A DNA stretch of 64,000 nucleotides from Methanolacinia petrolearia DSM 11571. GTDB taxonomy: Archaea > Halobacteriota > Methanomicrobia > Methanomicrobiales > Methanomicrobiaceae. The stretch spans positions 1,178,001 to 1,242,000 of the forward strand of contig NC_014507.1 of NCBI RefSeq assembly GCF_000147875.1, written 5' to 3'. Within the stretch, counting starts at the first letter, position 1, and each line of letters starts with the position of its first letter. This document shows, piece after piece, positions 1 through 9,033 of this stretch. The notes under the pieces are model-generated. The model saw only the letters and a program-made list of their open reading frames with translations. It did not search any database and was not told where the DNA came from. The translations under genes and the position numbers were made by a program.

Positions 1-2
1 GT

Positions 3-389
3 TCGCTCTCCGACCGGTTAGGAAGAAAACCTGTGGTCGTTGCAACAACATTCGCGGCCGTCCCGGTTTTTGCCGCAATCCTTGTCACCCACGGCGCCCT
101 GCTGATCCTTTTCATTATACTGTTCGGTTTCCTCCTCTGGTCCTCATTTGCGGTGACGATATCGATGGCTCATGAGCTGGTTCCCACCCAAATAGGCCTC
201 ATATCCGGTATGTTCATGGGAATCGCCATGGGCGCGGGTGGGATCGGTGTTTCGGTCTCCGGAATTATCGCCGACCATTTCGGCCTGACGACAGCGCTTG
301 CTACATTCCCTGTAATCGTATTTTTCGCGGCCGTAATGTTCGTACTGGTCAGGTACAGCCCTGAGAAGATCAAAACGCCTGGAGATTGA
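3..389 (+). CDS. MFS transporter, C-terminal part
   Basis: The reading frame is already open at the window edge and ends with TGA at 389, so only the last ~128 residues are present. It begins with S-D-R-L-G-R-K-P, the loop motif between helices typical of major facilitator superfamily (MFS) permeases, and continues with four hydrophobic helices. A glycine-rich helix (M-G-A-G-G-I-G) follows. This is the C-terminal half of a 12-helix secondary transporter in the cytoplasmic membrane. The substrate cannot be told from this part. Partial only because of the window boundary. Confidence 0.85.
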   Translation, partial: SLSDRLGRKPVVVATTFAAVPVFAAILVTHGALLILFIILFGFLLWSSFAVTISMAHELVPTQIGLISGMFMGIAMGAGGIGVSVSGIIADHFGLTTALATFPVIVFFAAVMFVLVRYSPEKIKTPGD

Positions 390-729
390 ATAATAAGGAA
401 AAACTGACCTGAATCCCTTTTTCGGGTTGAAAAATTCAAAATTTTTTATATCCGCTTCCGGTCTCGATCTCGTATAATAATCCATCATCTTCATATGGAA
501 GGGATCATATTGTAACGATATCGCCCGGGAAGGCAGCCATAGGATTTATGATCCTGTATCCTTCAAAAAATGCAATTTTTCGTATTGTAAAAATCAATAT
601 TATTCAAAATTCATGTCTTAATTGAAACAAATGTGTGGTTGAAACGAAAAACTGTTGCATCAATTTCTTAAAGTTTATCATGATCAGGGCTATTATCATT
701 TACTGTCTAAGAATGATGGAACGATAATT
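390..729. other. gene-free stretch upstream of a histidine kinase gene
   Basis: No convincing coding frame is seen in these 340 bases. A T/A-rich run at about 436-450 (a TTTTTTATAT tract) could be an archaeal TATA element, and the last 100 bases are AT-rich as expected for a promoter. An in-frame TTG at 655 would lengthen the kinase gene, but the added residues do not look like part of its receiver domain. Confidence 0.4.
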
Positions 730-3240
730 ATGTCATACGGGGAGCAGGAGAATTCCGGCATATCACTTCTTTATGTCGATGATGAGCCGGTTCTTCTTAA
801 TATGAGCAAATTATTTCTTGAGAAAATAGGCGGCTTTTCAGTAACAACAGCAGGGAATGCAAAAGATGCCCTTAAGCTTCTGTCGGAAAAACCCTTTGAT
901 GCAGTAGTCTCCGATTACCAGATGTCCGGTATGGACGGTATCGGACTGCTGAAATCTCTCCGGAGCTCCGGCAACAGAATCCCTTTCATTATTTTTACCG
1001 GAAAAAGCAGGGAAGAGGTTGTAATAGAGGCGTTAAACGAGGGCGCGGACTTTTATCTCCAGAAAGGCGGAGATCCTAAATCACAGTATGCCGAACTGGC
1101 GCATAAGATTAAAAGCGCAGTAAAAAGCAGAAGATCGGAAGAAGCACTTGAAAAGCGTGTGATAATGCTGACTCAGCCGCCGGCGGAAGGCAATATCGAG
1201 TTCGAGGATCTGTTCGATATCGATGAAATCCAGCGGATCCAGGACGATTTTTCAACAGGTGCCGGCGTCGCATCGATAATTACCCGGCCCGACGGAACGC
1301 CGATTACAAAACCGAGCAATTTTACGCGGCTGTGCAGCGATGTCATCCGGAAAACCGAGCACGGCTGCAAAAACTGTTATATCTCCAACGCCACGGTCGG
1401 GCGGCCTAATCCTGACGGTCCGACGGTGCAGAAGTGCTTAAGCGGCGGCCTCTGGGATGCCGGTGCGAGTATTATCGTCAATGGCAGGCACATTGCAAAC
1501 TGGCTCGCCGGTCAGGTCCGAAACGAAGCCCAGACCGAAGAAAAGATGCTCGAATATGCCCGGAAGATCGGTGCTGACGAAAATGTCTTCCTCGAAGCAT
1601 ATTATGAAGTACCTTCAATGTCGACGGAGAGGTTTGAAAACGTTTCAAAAGCATTGTTCGCGATGGCGAATCAGCTTTCAAAATCCACGTATCATAACCT
1701 CCGGCAGGCAAGGTCAATTGCCGAACATGAAAGGACGAAGAAGGAACTTCTCCGGAAGACCGGGGAACTCAATACTGCCTATGAACAGCTTGCCGCCTCT
1801 GAAGAAGAGCTCAGGCAGAATTACGACGAACTGGTAAAAAGTGAAAAGGAGCTTCGCGAAAGCGAAGCGAAGTTCAAAACGCTTGTCGATCTTTCCCTGG
1901 ACGGCATCCTGGTGGTGGATTTCTCGGGCAAAATCCTCTTTGCCAATATGGAAATCAGCCGAATTCTGGATGTAAAAGATTGCAAATCCCTGGCAGGGAC
2001 AGCAAATATTATGGATTATATCGCACCCGAATCCCGTGCCGGACTTGAAAAAGATCTGGGCTGTGTTCTGCGGGGCATAGACCGGTACCCTGTCGGCTAT
2101 AAGATCATAAATGAAGCGGGAAGGGAGATCTGGATCGAGTGCATAGGAAAAAAGATTCTTTTTAATGATTCGGAAGCGATGCTGGTTTTCATCTGGGACG
2201 TTACAGGCCAAAAGGAGATTGAAGAGCAGCTGAAGGAATCGGAGAATAAGTTCACTACCGTTTTTATGAACAGCCCCTTTGTATTGACTCTCATATCCGG
2301 AACCGACCAGAAATTTACGGATGTCAATGAGAAGTTCGTAAATCAAACCGGCTATTCCGTGGAGGAGACCATCGGAAAAACACCCGGGGAGCTTGGGATC
2401 TTTCAGGATAATAATGAGTATAAAGCATTGCTTGCTGCTATTAGGGAAAGAGGTGCCATTGATAATTATGAGATCAAGTGCCGCAAAAAAAACGGGGAGA
2501 TAAATCTCTGCTGTTTCACATCGAGATTTATCCGGATGGGTGGAAAGCCTTTTTGCCTGGCGGTCGTGGAGGATATTACCGAACGGAAGACTGCGGAAGA
2601 GGCCGTGAGATTTGCGAACAGGAAACTAAATATTCTCTCTGATATCACACGTCACGACATCCTGAACCAGCTGATGGTGATTAAGGGTTTTCTTGAAATT
2701 GCAGAAGATCATGTCCTGGACCAGCCGGGAGCAGATTGCCTCAATTATATAAAAAAGGCCTCTTCGGCTATCCAGCGTCATATCGAATTTACACGGGAAT
2801 ACGAGAATCTCGGAGTCAACAAACCCGTATGGATGGATATCCGGGAATTGATCAGCGATTCCGGGAACGAGAAAGTGGTTCTTTATAACGATTGCCGGAA
2901 TATCGAGGTGAATGCAGATCCTATGCTCGAGAAGGTGTTTTTGAACCTGATGGACAACACGATCCGTCATGGCGAAGCGACCGAAGTCCGGGTCGGCTGC
3001 GAAATATCCGGCGATCTGCTGAAGATATTGTGGGAGGACAACGGGACAGGTATCCCGGACTCCGATAAGGAAAGAATATTTGAAAAAGGGTTTGGAAAAA
3101 CTACCGGTTTCGGACTTTTCTTATCAAGAGAGATCCTTTCGATAACGGGGATCTCCATCTGTGAAACCGGAGAAGAAGGTGTTGGGGCACGTTTTGAGAT
3201 AAACGTTCCCGGAGAGCATTTCAGGGTTGTCAACAGCTGA
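730..3240 (+). CDS. Hybrid sensor histidine kinase: receiver, PocR, two PAS, kinase
   Basis: Cytoplasmic signalling protein of 836 residues counted from ATG 730. Receiver domain at about 12-130 has the D-D-E acidic pocket, phosphoacceptor D62 (V-V-S-D-Y) and K92. A PocR ligand domain spans about 165-340, with the cysteine-rich stretch H-G-C-K-N-C and a later K-C-L. A short coiled coil, two PAS domains (about 380-630), a dimerisation helix with H642 in T-R-H-D-I-L-N-Q-L, and a complete HATPase (N-T-I-R-H-G, E-D-N-G-T-G-I-P, G-F-G-L-F-L) follow. No membrane segment is seen. PocR domains sense small hydrocarbon-type ligands in other systems; the ligand here is unknown. No partner regulator gene is adjacent. 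ATG 730 was preferred to TTG 655 because the receiver begins right after it. Confidence 0.88.
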   Translation: MSYGEQENSGISLLYVDDEPVLLNMSKLFLEKIGGFSVTTAGNAKDALKLLSEKPFDAVVSDYQMSGMDGIGLLKSLRSSGNRIPFIIFTGKSREEVVIEALNEGADFYLQKGGDPKSQYAELAHKIKSAVKSRRSEEALEKRVIMLTQPPAEGNIEFEDLFDIDEIQRIQDDFSTGAGVASIITRPDGTPITKPSNFTRLCSDVIRKTEHGCKNCYISNATVGRPNPDGPTVQKCLSGGLWDAGASIIVNGRHIANWLAGQVRNEAQTEEKMLEYARKIGADENVFLEAYYEVPSMSTERFENVSKALFAMANQLSKSTYHNLRQARSIAEHERTKKELLRKTGELNTAYEQLAASEEELRQNYDELVKSEKELRESEAKFKTLVDLSLDGILVVDFSGKILFANMEISRILDVKDCKSLAGTANIMDYIAPESRAGLEKDLGCVLRGIDRYPVGYKIINEAGREIWIECIGKKILFNDSEAMLVFIWDVTGQKEIEEQLKESENKFTTVFMNSPFVLTLISGTDQKFTDVNEKFVNQTGYSVEETIGKTPGELGIFQDNNEYKALLAAIRERGAIDNYEIKCRKKNGEINLCCFTSRFIRMGGKPFCLAVVEDITERKTAEEAVRFANRKLNILSDITRHDILNQLMVIKGFLEIAEDHVLDQPGADCLNYIKKASSAIQRHIEFTREYENLGVNKPVWMDIRELISDSGNEKVVLYNDCRNIEVNADPMLEKVFLNLMDNTIRHGEATEVRVGCEISGDLLKILWEDNGTGIPDSDKERIFEKGFGKTTGFGLFLSREILSITGISICETGEEGVGARFEINVPGEHFRVVNS

Positions 3241-3295
3241 AACGGAAAAATTGGGTATAATCATTTACGTGGCATGGCAATTATATTGCAATCCT

Positions 3296-3610
3296 TCATA
3301 TTTTGGTCAGGTTCATTCCTTCGTCAAGTATATTCAGGAGATTTTCGACATCTGTGTCGTTTTCCATGCCGAGCATGCTGAATATACTCCCTATAAAATC
3401 CAGTAGTTCTTCAGCAGCTTTTATCAGCCTCTCTGAATAGGTGAGCAGCGATTCGAGACTGCCAAGGGGAGTTTCGGAAAAATTGAGCGCTTCAAGTTCG
3501 GGAATGTCCAGTGATCCGGTGTCGATCTCTTCAACTGATACAGCAACGGCCGGGCAGATCGCTGCCGCCGTAATTATTATCGCCACAATCAGGATGATCC
3601 CGGTTTTCAT
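3296..3610 (-). CDS. Small secreted protein of unknown function
   Basis: A 104-residue protein beginning with a clear Sec signal peptide: M-K-T-G, a hydrophobic run to about residue 22, and an A-V-A type cleavage site. The mature part is acidic, leucine-rich and predicted helical, with one possible N-glycosylation site (N-D-T). I do not recognise a family. It faces the preceding kinase gene tail to tail and stands alone. The signal peptide and the plausible length make it more likely real than chance. Confidence 0.55.
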   Translation of the reverse strand: MKTGIILIVAIIITAAAICPAVAVSVEEIDTGSLDIPELEALNFSETPLGSLESLLTYSERLIKAAEELLDFIGSIFSMLGMENDTDVENLLNILDEGMNLTKI

Positions 3611-3767
3611 TGATTAAATAGAAGAGACTACATGAAATATATTCTTTTACCATTCTTAATAGCGGCCCGTGAATGATTGTTTCCGGATCTTCTGTCCATG
3701 GTCGGATGCAGATACACTCAGGCGGCAGGGCTATACAAAGGGAAAGAAGAATCAATAATGATTTAAT

Positions 3768-4286
3768 ATGCCTCCAAATGTTTCTCCTGGGCTGGGACCG
3801 CTGTCAGGAAAAGATCCTTCCGTCCTGATTCTCGGGAGTTTTCCGTCTGTCATCTCCCTTGAAAAGGGAGAATACTATGCAAATAAGAGGAACAATTTCT
3901 GGCATATAATGGAATCCCTTTTCGGGATAGACCGCGATCTTCCGTATGATCAAAGGATTGCCGGACTCCTGAATATGGGAATTGCCCTATGGGATGTTAT
4001 ATCCGGATGTTCGAGGGAGGGCAGCAGCGATTCGGGAATAAAGGATGTCGTCCCCAATGACATCCCCGGCTTCCTGCATGAAAATCCGACAATAAAATGC
4101 ATTGCATTAAACGGTTTCACCGGTGCGGGGAAATGGTTTGGGAGAATTTACGGCGATCTGCCGGAATACCCGGATATTGTCGTAATGGTTCTCATGTCGA
4201 CAAGTCCTGCAAATGCCGGCTACACGTATGAGGAGAAATTATCGGACTGGAAAAAAATCATCGGGTTTGCGGGAAGAAAAGATTAA
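3768..4286 (+). CDS. DNA-deoxyinosine glycosylase (uracil-DNA glycosylase superfamily, family 6-like)
   Basis: 172 residues, the usual length for hypoxanthine-DNA glycosylases. The N-terminal active-site region reads L-I-L-G-S-F-P-S followed by Y-Y-A-N-K-R-N-N-F-W, which is diagnostic of this branch. A conserved A-L-W-D-V-I stretch and a C-terminal S-T-S-P-A-N-A loop complete the fold. The enzyme would remove deaminated adenine (hypoxanthine) from DNA to start base excision repair. The last four bases overlap the end of the convergent kinase gene at 4283. Confidence 0.85.
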   Translation: MPPNVSPGLGPLSGKDPSVLILGSFPSVISLEKGEYYANKRNNFWHIMESLFGIDRDLPYDQRIAGLLNMGIALWDVISGCSREGSSDSGIKDVVPNDIPGFLHENPTIKCIALNGFTGAGKWFGRIYGDLPEYPDIVVMVLMSTSPANAGYTYEEKLSDWKKIIGFAGRKD

Positions 4287-6058
4287 TTATTGTCTGCCGG
4301 GAGGCTGATGATCCAGATCGTGCCGCCATCGCTGTGGATCTCGGCTGTTCCGTTGAGCTGAAGTGATACGATGTTCCTGATGAGGTCAAGACCGATGGAT
4401 TCAGTTTCACCTTCGATATATGACCGGTCGATTCCAATTCCGTTATCCGAGATTCTCATATTGAGGGTTTTGTCTTTACAGGTATAGTTAATCCGAATTT
4501 CACCCGATTTCTTTCCTTTGAATGCAAATTTCAGCGAGTTGCCTATTATTTCATTAATTACCAGGCTGAGAGGGACCGCTTTGTCGGGGCTGATCAGGCA
4601 GTCGTCACCAGTTACCTCAAAATGTATGTCGATTCCCATACTATAGTCCTGGATAAGTTTTTCTCCAAGGGTCATGAAAACAGTCCTGATATTGATCTTT
4701 GAAAGATTTCCCGACTGGGAAAGGTTATCGTAGATAATAGACATCGATATTATCCTGTTTCCCATATCCCTGAGTTTTTGTTTTGTCTCTGCATTTTCTG
4801 AATTTATGAACTGCATATCTACAAGACTTGTTATAACTGCAAGGTTGTTCTTTACCCTGTGGTGGACCTCCCTCAATAAAATGTTTTTTTCTTCAAGAGA
4901 TTCGTTTAGTTCGATCTCGGTCTTCTTTAGCCTGTTATTGTAGACAAGAGAGATCAGCAGGATGGCTGCAAGAGACAATATCAGGATAACTATCGCGGTT
5001 ACGAAATTTTTCGGGATGCTAACCATGTAGGATGGTTTGTTGAAAAATTCGGTTTCCGGCGGGATATTGCCGTCTTTTATATTGTATTTTTTGATATCAT
5101 CGTAGTTAAGTTCAATCTTGGACGGGATATCTGTCACAACAGGGATATCATTCGGATCGGTCCCTTTTATGATTTCCATGGCCATCTGTGATGCCATTTT
5201 CCCAAGTTCATAAGCAGATTCCTGATAACCGCCGGAAACTCCCAGATCATTATACTGGTCCATTACAGTATATACCGGGATTCGATCCTGGTTCATGAGG
5301 GTCATAATGTAGCGATCGGGGTACATTTTATCCCCCTTTTCGTTCAGGACGCTATATGTGAAGAAGATTACGGCCGAATTGTCCGGGAGTTCCTGTACTT
5401 CACGGAGTATTTCCCCTGTACTCAGTTCCTGGCCTGAATACCTGATCTCTATCCTGTTTTCATATTTTTTCGTGATATTTTCGGTCTGTCTGCGGATGGT
5501 TTTCCCTGTGAATGTATCGTCGATCACAAAGTAGATCGTATTCAAATCCGGGTGCAGCCTGAGAACAAGATCTATATTCTCTTCGATGGGTATTTTCTCG
5601 ATTATTCCGGTATAATTGGCAGGCAGATCATCGAGAATCGAATCATAGTCGTTTATGCCTGTAAAGACTACCGGCACTCCCGGAAACATCTCATCTCCGT
5701 ATTCTCTCATAAACCTGAGTGCATTGTCATCCGATACGATAATTACCCCCGGTCTGTTGTCTCTTAGTTTGTATGAGTAAAGGTTGTAGAGGTTCCTGAA
5801 ATGAGTGTCGTCAGAGATGAATTTTGAGTCCATAAACTCGGTCAGAACATAAACCCCGGGTTTTTCGCTCTCATTCAAACCGGAAATGATACCGTCATGG
5901 ACTCCGTCCGCCATGAGTTTGCTCCATGAAAAATCGAAATCATATGAGTTGATATATAGAATCTGATCCGGATCGTTTTCTTCCAGGCATGAGCCGTGGC
6001 CGGGAATAATAGTCACTACTATTAACAGAAAGAAAACAGCCGCCCAGAATCTGCCCAT
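4283..6058 (-). CDS. Membrane histidine kinase with extracytoplasmic ABC-type binding domain
   Basis: 591 residues. A signal/anchor helix at about 5-22 precedes a periplasmic-binding-like domain (about 28-330) of the ABC substrate-binding family seen in two-component sensors. A second membrane helix lies at about 355-375. After a coiled-coil linker comes a HisKA_2-type dimerisation domain with H-H-R-V-K-N-N-L, then a HATPase with N-E-I-I-G-N-S-L-K-F-A-F and D-N-G-I-G-I. The protein thus senses an external small ligand and phosphorylates an unknown regulator inside. It is transcribed alone; the nearest receiver-only gene is far away at 51948. Confidence 0.87.
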   Translation of the reverse strand: MGRFWAAVFFLLIVVTIIPGHGSCLEENDPDQILYINSYDFDFSWSKLMADGVHDGIISGLNESEKPGVYVLTEFMDSKFISDDTHFRNLYNLYSYKLRDNRPGVIIVSDDNALRFMREYGDEMFPGVPVVFTGINDYDSILDDLPANYTGIIEKIPIEENIDLVLRLHPDLNTIYFVIDDTFTGKTIRRQTENITKKYENRIEIRYSGQELSTGEILREVQELPDNSAVIFFTYSVLNEKGDKMYPDRYIMTLMNQDRIPVYTVMDQYNDLGVSGGYQESAYELGKMASQMAMEIIKGTDPNDIPVVTDIPSKIELNYDDIKKYNIKDGNIPPETEFFNKPSYMVSIPKNFVTAIVILILSLAAILLISLVYNNRLKKTEIELNESLEEKNILLREVHHRVKNNLAVITSLVDMQFINSENAETKQKLRDMGNRIISMSIIYDNLSQSGNLSKINIRTVFMTLGEKLIQDYSMGIDIHFEVTGDDCLISPDKAVPLSLVINEIIGNSLKFAFKGKKSGEIRINYTCKDKTLNMRISDNGIGIDRSYIEGETESIGLDLIRNIVSLQLNGTAEIHSDGGTIWIISLPADNN

Positions 6059-6283
6059 TGATCAATCCCATCCTATAATTCTGATTATATTATTATTAAA
6101 TTATTGAACTCCAAATAACTGCTATATGGATTATCAATATTGCACCGGTAATGGTTAAAAAATTATTCTAATTGATTTTCCATATATGCCGGGCACCTGT
6201 AGGTGGATCTGAAGAATCCGGATGGCAATCAGAATTTATTTTTAAGCCACGGATAAATATTAATAATCGGACTGGTTGTAAAG

Positions 6284-7333
6284 ATGAGAACTCCTGAAAA
6301 TTTAAAGAACCTGCTCTATCCTCTCCTGTCGATCGCTTTGCTGTTTGTAATCCTGATCGGGATGAAAAGTGCGGCGTATTTCATAAATATTATGCTGATA
6401 TCCGTGATCCTTACTCTCCTTGGAATTCCTATTATGAAGAGGCTGAATAAGGCCGGGCTTTCCGATATTCTCTCGGTGACGATAATTATAATTATTTATA
6501 TCGTCTGTATTCTGGGTTTTGTATTCCTGATCTATGAATCCCTGTACGTTTTCATATCAAGACTGCCGGAATACGAATACCTTCTGACAGAGAGACTCTC
6601 GGAGTTGCTGGATATTTTAGCCAGGTTCAATATTTCAGGAGATATGGTTGCATCTGTTCTGAAACCTGACTGGAATGCAATTTCAAAGATGCTTCTTGAG
6701 GTCGTCGCAGGAGGATCGATGCTTGCCATGGATCTCTTCTTTATTCTTGTAATAACGTGCTTTGCTCTCCTTGAAGTGCACAAAATGCCGGGAAGGATTG
6801 AAAAAGTTTACGGGGAAGGCTCGGGTAAGGTCGAGAATGTAAAAGTCATTATCTCTAATATCATCAAATGGCTCGTCGTAAAGACCAAGACGAATGTGGT
6901 TCTCGGGGCGTCGTTCGGGGGAATGCTGTATATTCTCGGGATCGATATGGCGGTCTTCTGGGGTCTTATGGCGATTATTTTAAGCTACATCCCGTATGTC
7001 GGCCTGATAATAGTCTCAATCCCCGCGATATTTCTCGCCTGGCTTCAGCTCGGGGTATGGGGTGCGGTCGTAGTGATTGTAGGCATCTGCATAATTAATG
7101 CGGTGGTCGAAAATTTCGTATTCTCCAAATTTGCAGCAGACAGTTTCCAGATCCCGCCGTTGATCGTTATCGTAACGATCATCCTGTGGTCGTGGATTTT
7201 AGGTCCTGTGGGACTGTTTCTCTCGGTTCCGTTCACTGTAATAATTATCGCTCTCCTGCAGGGAAGTCCGGACACGAGATGGATAACTACCCTGCTTGGA
7301 TTCGACGATCCGGGGCAGGTTGAGGAAGAATAA
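6284..7333 (+). CDS. AI-2E family transporter (TqsA/PerM-like permease)
   Basis: 349 residues with about eight hydrophobic helices. The pattern fits the AI-2E transporter family: two N-terminal helix pairs, an amphipathic cytosolic stretch (about 85-130), then four helices ending with the G-P-V-G-L-F-L-S-V-P-F motif near residue 310, a family hallmark. Members export signalling compounds or ions; autoinducer export is not implied for an archaeon. A single gene with an AT-rich upstream region. Confidence 0.85.
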   Translation: MRTPENLKNLLYPLLSIALLFVILIGMKSAAYFINIMLISVILTLLGIPIMKRLNKAGLSDILSVTIIIIIYIVCILGFVFLIYESLYVFISRLPEYEYLLTERLSELLDILARFNISGDMVASVLKPDWNAISKMLLEVVAGGSMLAMDLFFILVITCFALLEVHKMPGRIEKVYGEGSGKVENVKVIISNIIKWLVVKTKTNVVLGASFGGMLYILGIDMAVFWGLMAIILSYIPYVGLIIVSIPAIFLAWLQLGVWGAVVVIVGICIINAVVENFVFSKFAADSFQIPPLIVIVTIILWSWILGPVGLFLSVPFTVIIIALLQGSPDTRWITTLLGFDDPGQVEEE

Positions 7334-7365
7334 TTTTTAATTTTTTTTCATCTTTTATAGCAGGC

Positions 7366-7470
7366 AACCCCTCGCCGCGGGCCGCCCTGCAGACCCGCGG
7401 ATCGGCCCCGACCTCGGGGCCTCTTCGTGGCGATATGCCGCTCAGGGGATAGACGGGTATCCCCTGAGCC
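7366..7470. repeat. GC-rich composite hairpin element, copy 1
   Basis: A GC-rich island in AT-rich surroundings. It contains a stem with GGCCCC at 7404-7409 and GGGGCC at 7416-7421, then a strong stem-loop CTCAGGGGATA / TATCCCCTGAG at 7441-7468. The same two-hairpin order occurs at 42300-42410. The rest of the 7334-7660 gap shows no coding frame. Confidence 0.6.
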
Positions 7471-7660
7471 GAGAGATGTCATAAGCTCATGGCATGTTCT
7501 GAATGGCTTTTTTCAGAAGGAAATCTCGTTCTATACCTTGGGATGTGTGGATGCTGAATCTTGATATATGAAAATAATTTTGGGATATTGCAACCCCGAC
7601 ACCTCAATAAAATCTAAATATCTTCAGGAAAACATTACATCATTTCCCGGAGGTGTAAAA

Positions 7661-7876
7661 ATGGGATACCGTTGGAGAAACAAACAGGAAGTTGATGAGG
7701 CCGTCGTCGTCGTAATGAACTCTCTTGACAGCGAAGGCACTTTAAAGGGATGGCTTGTCCGGACATTGAAACAGTCGATTGCAGATTCGGACGCGGCACT
7801 GGGCACATATTTCTACGAAGAGATAAAGGCCCATGCTCCTGCGGCGCTGAAGTATTTTGAAGTCGTGGAGGGGTGA
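7661..7876 (+). CDS. Small conserved-looking protein, unknown function
   Basis: A 71-residue soluble acidic protein. The start ATG 7661 is set by a perfect GGAGGTG ribosome binding site eight bases upstream; the frame is open further upstream but without a better signal. The sequence is helical, beginning M-G-Y-R-W-R-N-K-Q-E and containing a V-V-V-V-M-N-S-L segment. No cysteines, no membrane segment, and no family that I recognise. Stand-alone gene. Confidence 0.65.
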   Translation: MGYRWRNKQEVDEAVVVVMNSLDSEGTLKGWLVRTLKQSIADSDAALGTYFYEEIKAHAPAALKYFEVVEG

Positions 7877-7988
7877 TTCTCAGGAGATCTATGCGAGTTC
7901 ACAAATGATGTTTTGACACCTGATCGGTGTTCATCAAAAATCCTTTTTTCGGGCTTTGATTTATTTCTATGCGTTTATGATGATTTAA

Positions 7989-8052
7989 CATGAAAATCAC
8001 GTTGTTATCTACATGAAACAGTGTATGAATCCTTTATTTCATGAACGTTTTT
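7989..8052. repeat. Two-hairpin dispersed repeat, copy 1
   Basis: About 64 bases closely matching 36557-36622. Each copy holds a first dyad around AAATCAC/GTGATTT (imperfect here) and a second dyad ATGAA...TTCAT, and ends with the shared string TTTCATGAACGTTTTT. It lies just upstream of the MNT gene here and upstream of a YlbF gene in the other copy. Confidence 0.65.
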
Positions 8053-8120
8053 GAGAAATCTCTATTACGATTTCCGGCATAGAAAGTAAATATCATAAGT
8101 TTGTCCGGGAGGTTATGCAG

Positions 8121-8456
8121 TTGAGCGATAATTATGTCAGCATACGTGAAGATGTCTTGAGAAAACTTGAGCGCGAGCTGCCTTACCTCCAGAAGGAGTT
8201 CGACATTGAAACGATAGGGATCTTCGGATCCGTGAGCCGGGGGGAGGATACGCCTGAAAGCGATATCGATGTACTTTATACATTTAGGCACGGTGCTATC
8301 GGAATCCGGAAGTTTCTGGATCTTTTCGAATATCTTGAAAATCTGTTAGGAAGGAGGGTCGAACTTGTCTTGGAGAAGTATCTTAGTCCTTATATCAGAC
8401 CTTACGTTTTGGCGGATGTTGTAATGTATAGTGCAGGCATTCCTGTACGGGTGTGA
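8121..8456 (+). CDS. MNT-type nucleotidyltransferase domain protein
   Basis: About 111 residues with the minimal nucleotidyltransferase signature G-I-F-G-S-V-S-R-G-E and S-D-I-D-V-L. This is the fold of MntA antitoxins, which AMPylate a HEPN toxin (HepT) on a conserved tyrosine. No HepT gene is adjacent, which is unusual. The start was placed at TTG 8121 because a GGAGGT at 8108-8113 sits seven bases before it; ATG 8115 in the same frame is too close to that site. It may act on a HEPN protein elsewhere, such as the one at 41747, but nothing here proves it. Confidence 0.78.
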   Translation: MSDNYVSIREDVLRKLERELPYLQKEFDIETIGIFGSVSRGEDTPESDIDVLYTFRHGAIGIRKFLDLFEYLENLLGRRVELVLEKYLSPYIRPYVLADVVMYSAGIPVRV

Positions 8457-8475
8457 TATTTACCTGCTAAACTGA

Positions 8476-8514
8476 GCAATTTTAATTTGCATTTCTCAGA
8501 GATGCAAAAATTGC
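8476..8514. terminator. Inverted repeat after the MNT gene
   Basis: A long dyad: GCAATTTT...AAATTGC outside, with TTTGCAT/ATGCAAA inside, centred near 8495 and starting 20 bases after the stop codon at 8456. It could end transcription or stabilise the 3' end of the mRNA. Confidence 0.45.
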
Positions 8515-9033
8515 TTAAACCATAATTTCTCCGAATTGGATTTCAAATCAAATTTAAATTCTGAAATATGAATTTATTTAACTTGCAGATCTCAAAATAT
8601 CTGTTGATGATTCATGAACCCCAATCCTTTCAGTTAGCCTTTCTGACTGTAGAAGCATGAAGGGTTGTTCCGTGTCGACAGTATCAGACATTCTCAAACC
8701 GGGACAATTTGTCACGGTTTGGTTTTCCCCTATGAATCACCATTTAAAAACTTACAGGATCTTTTCTTCTTTTTTTCCTTCATTGACAAAATTTTCTCTT
8801 CCCGGTCATTGCCCCATGCATCAGGGACTATTTGTACTCTTCAGGTTTCCTGATGATTGTTACTTTCTTTTGGGATGGTTTTGTCAATTTGAGAGCTTTT
8901 TGAGTAATCTAAAGGAGATATCAAATTATGAGATAATTTTTAGTTTCATATAAGCTAATTTTCAAATTCAATAGTTTATTTATATAAATAAATACAATTT
9001 TCTGATATCTATAAGATAAACTAGGAAATTGTA
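8515..9033. other. AT-rich gene-free stretch before the AAA/DUF4276 pair
   Basis: No credible gene. An open frame at 8657-8953 (+) has low-complexity composition, no ribosome binding site and no recognisable domain. A 25-base dyad at 8696-8720 pairs AAACCG with CGGTTT and GACAA with TTGTC. The final 90 bases are very AT-rich, with TTTATATAAATA at about 8977-8990 as a likely promoter for the downstream pair. Confidence 0.45.

Noticed and set aside
655-729. TTG 655 as start of the hybrid kinase
   Set aside because: The extra 25 residues do not resemble the receiver N-terminus, and ATG 730 lies directly before it.
8657-8953. Open frame of 98 codons on the + strand
   Set aside because: No ribosome binding site, odd Phe/Ser/Pro-rich composition, no domain, and a dyad symmetric element lies inside.
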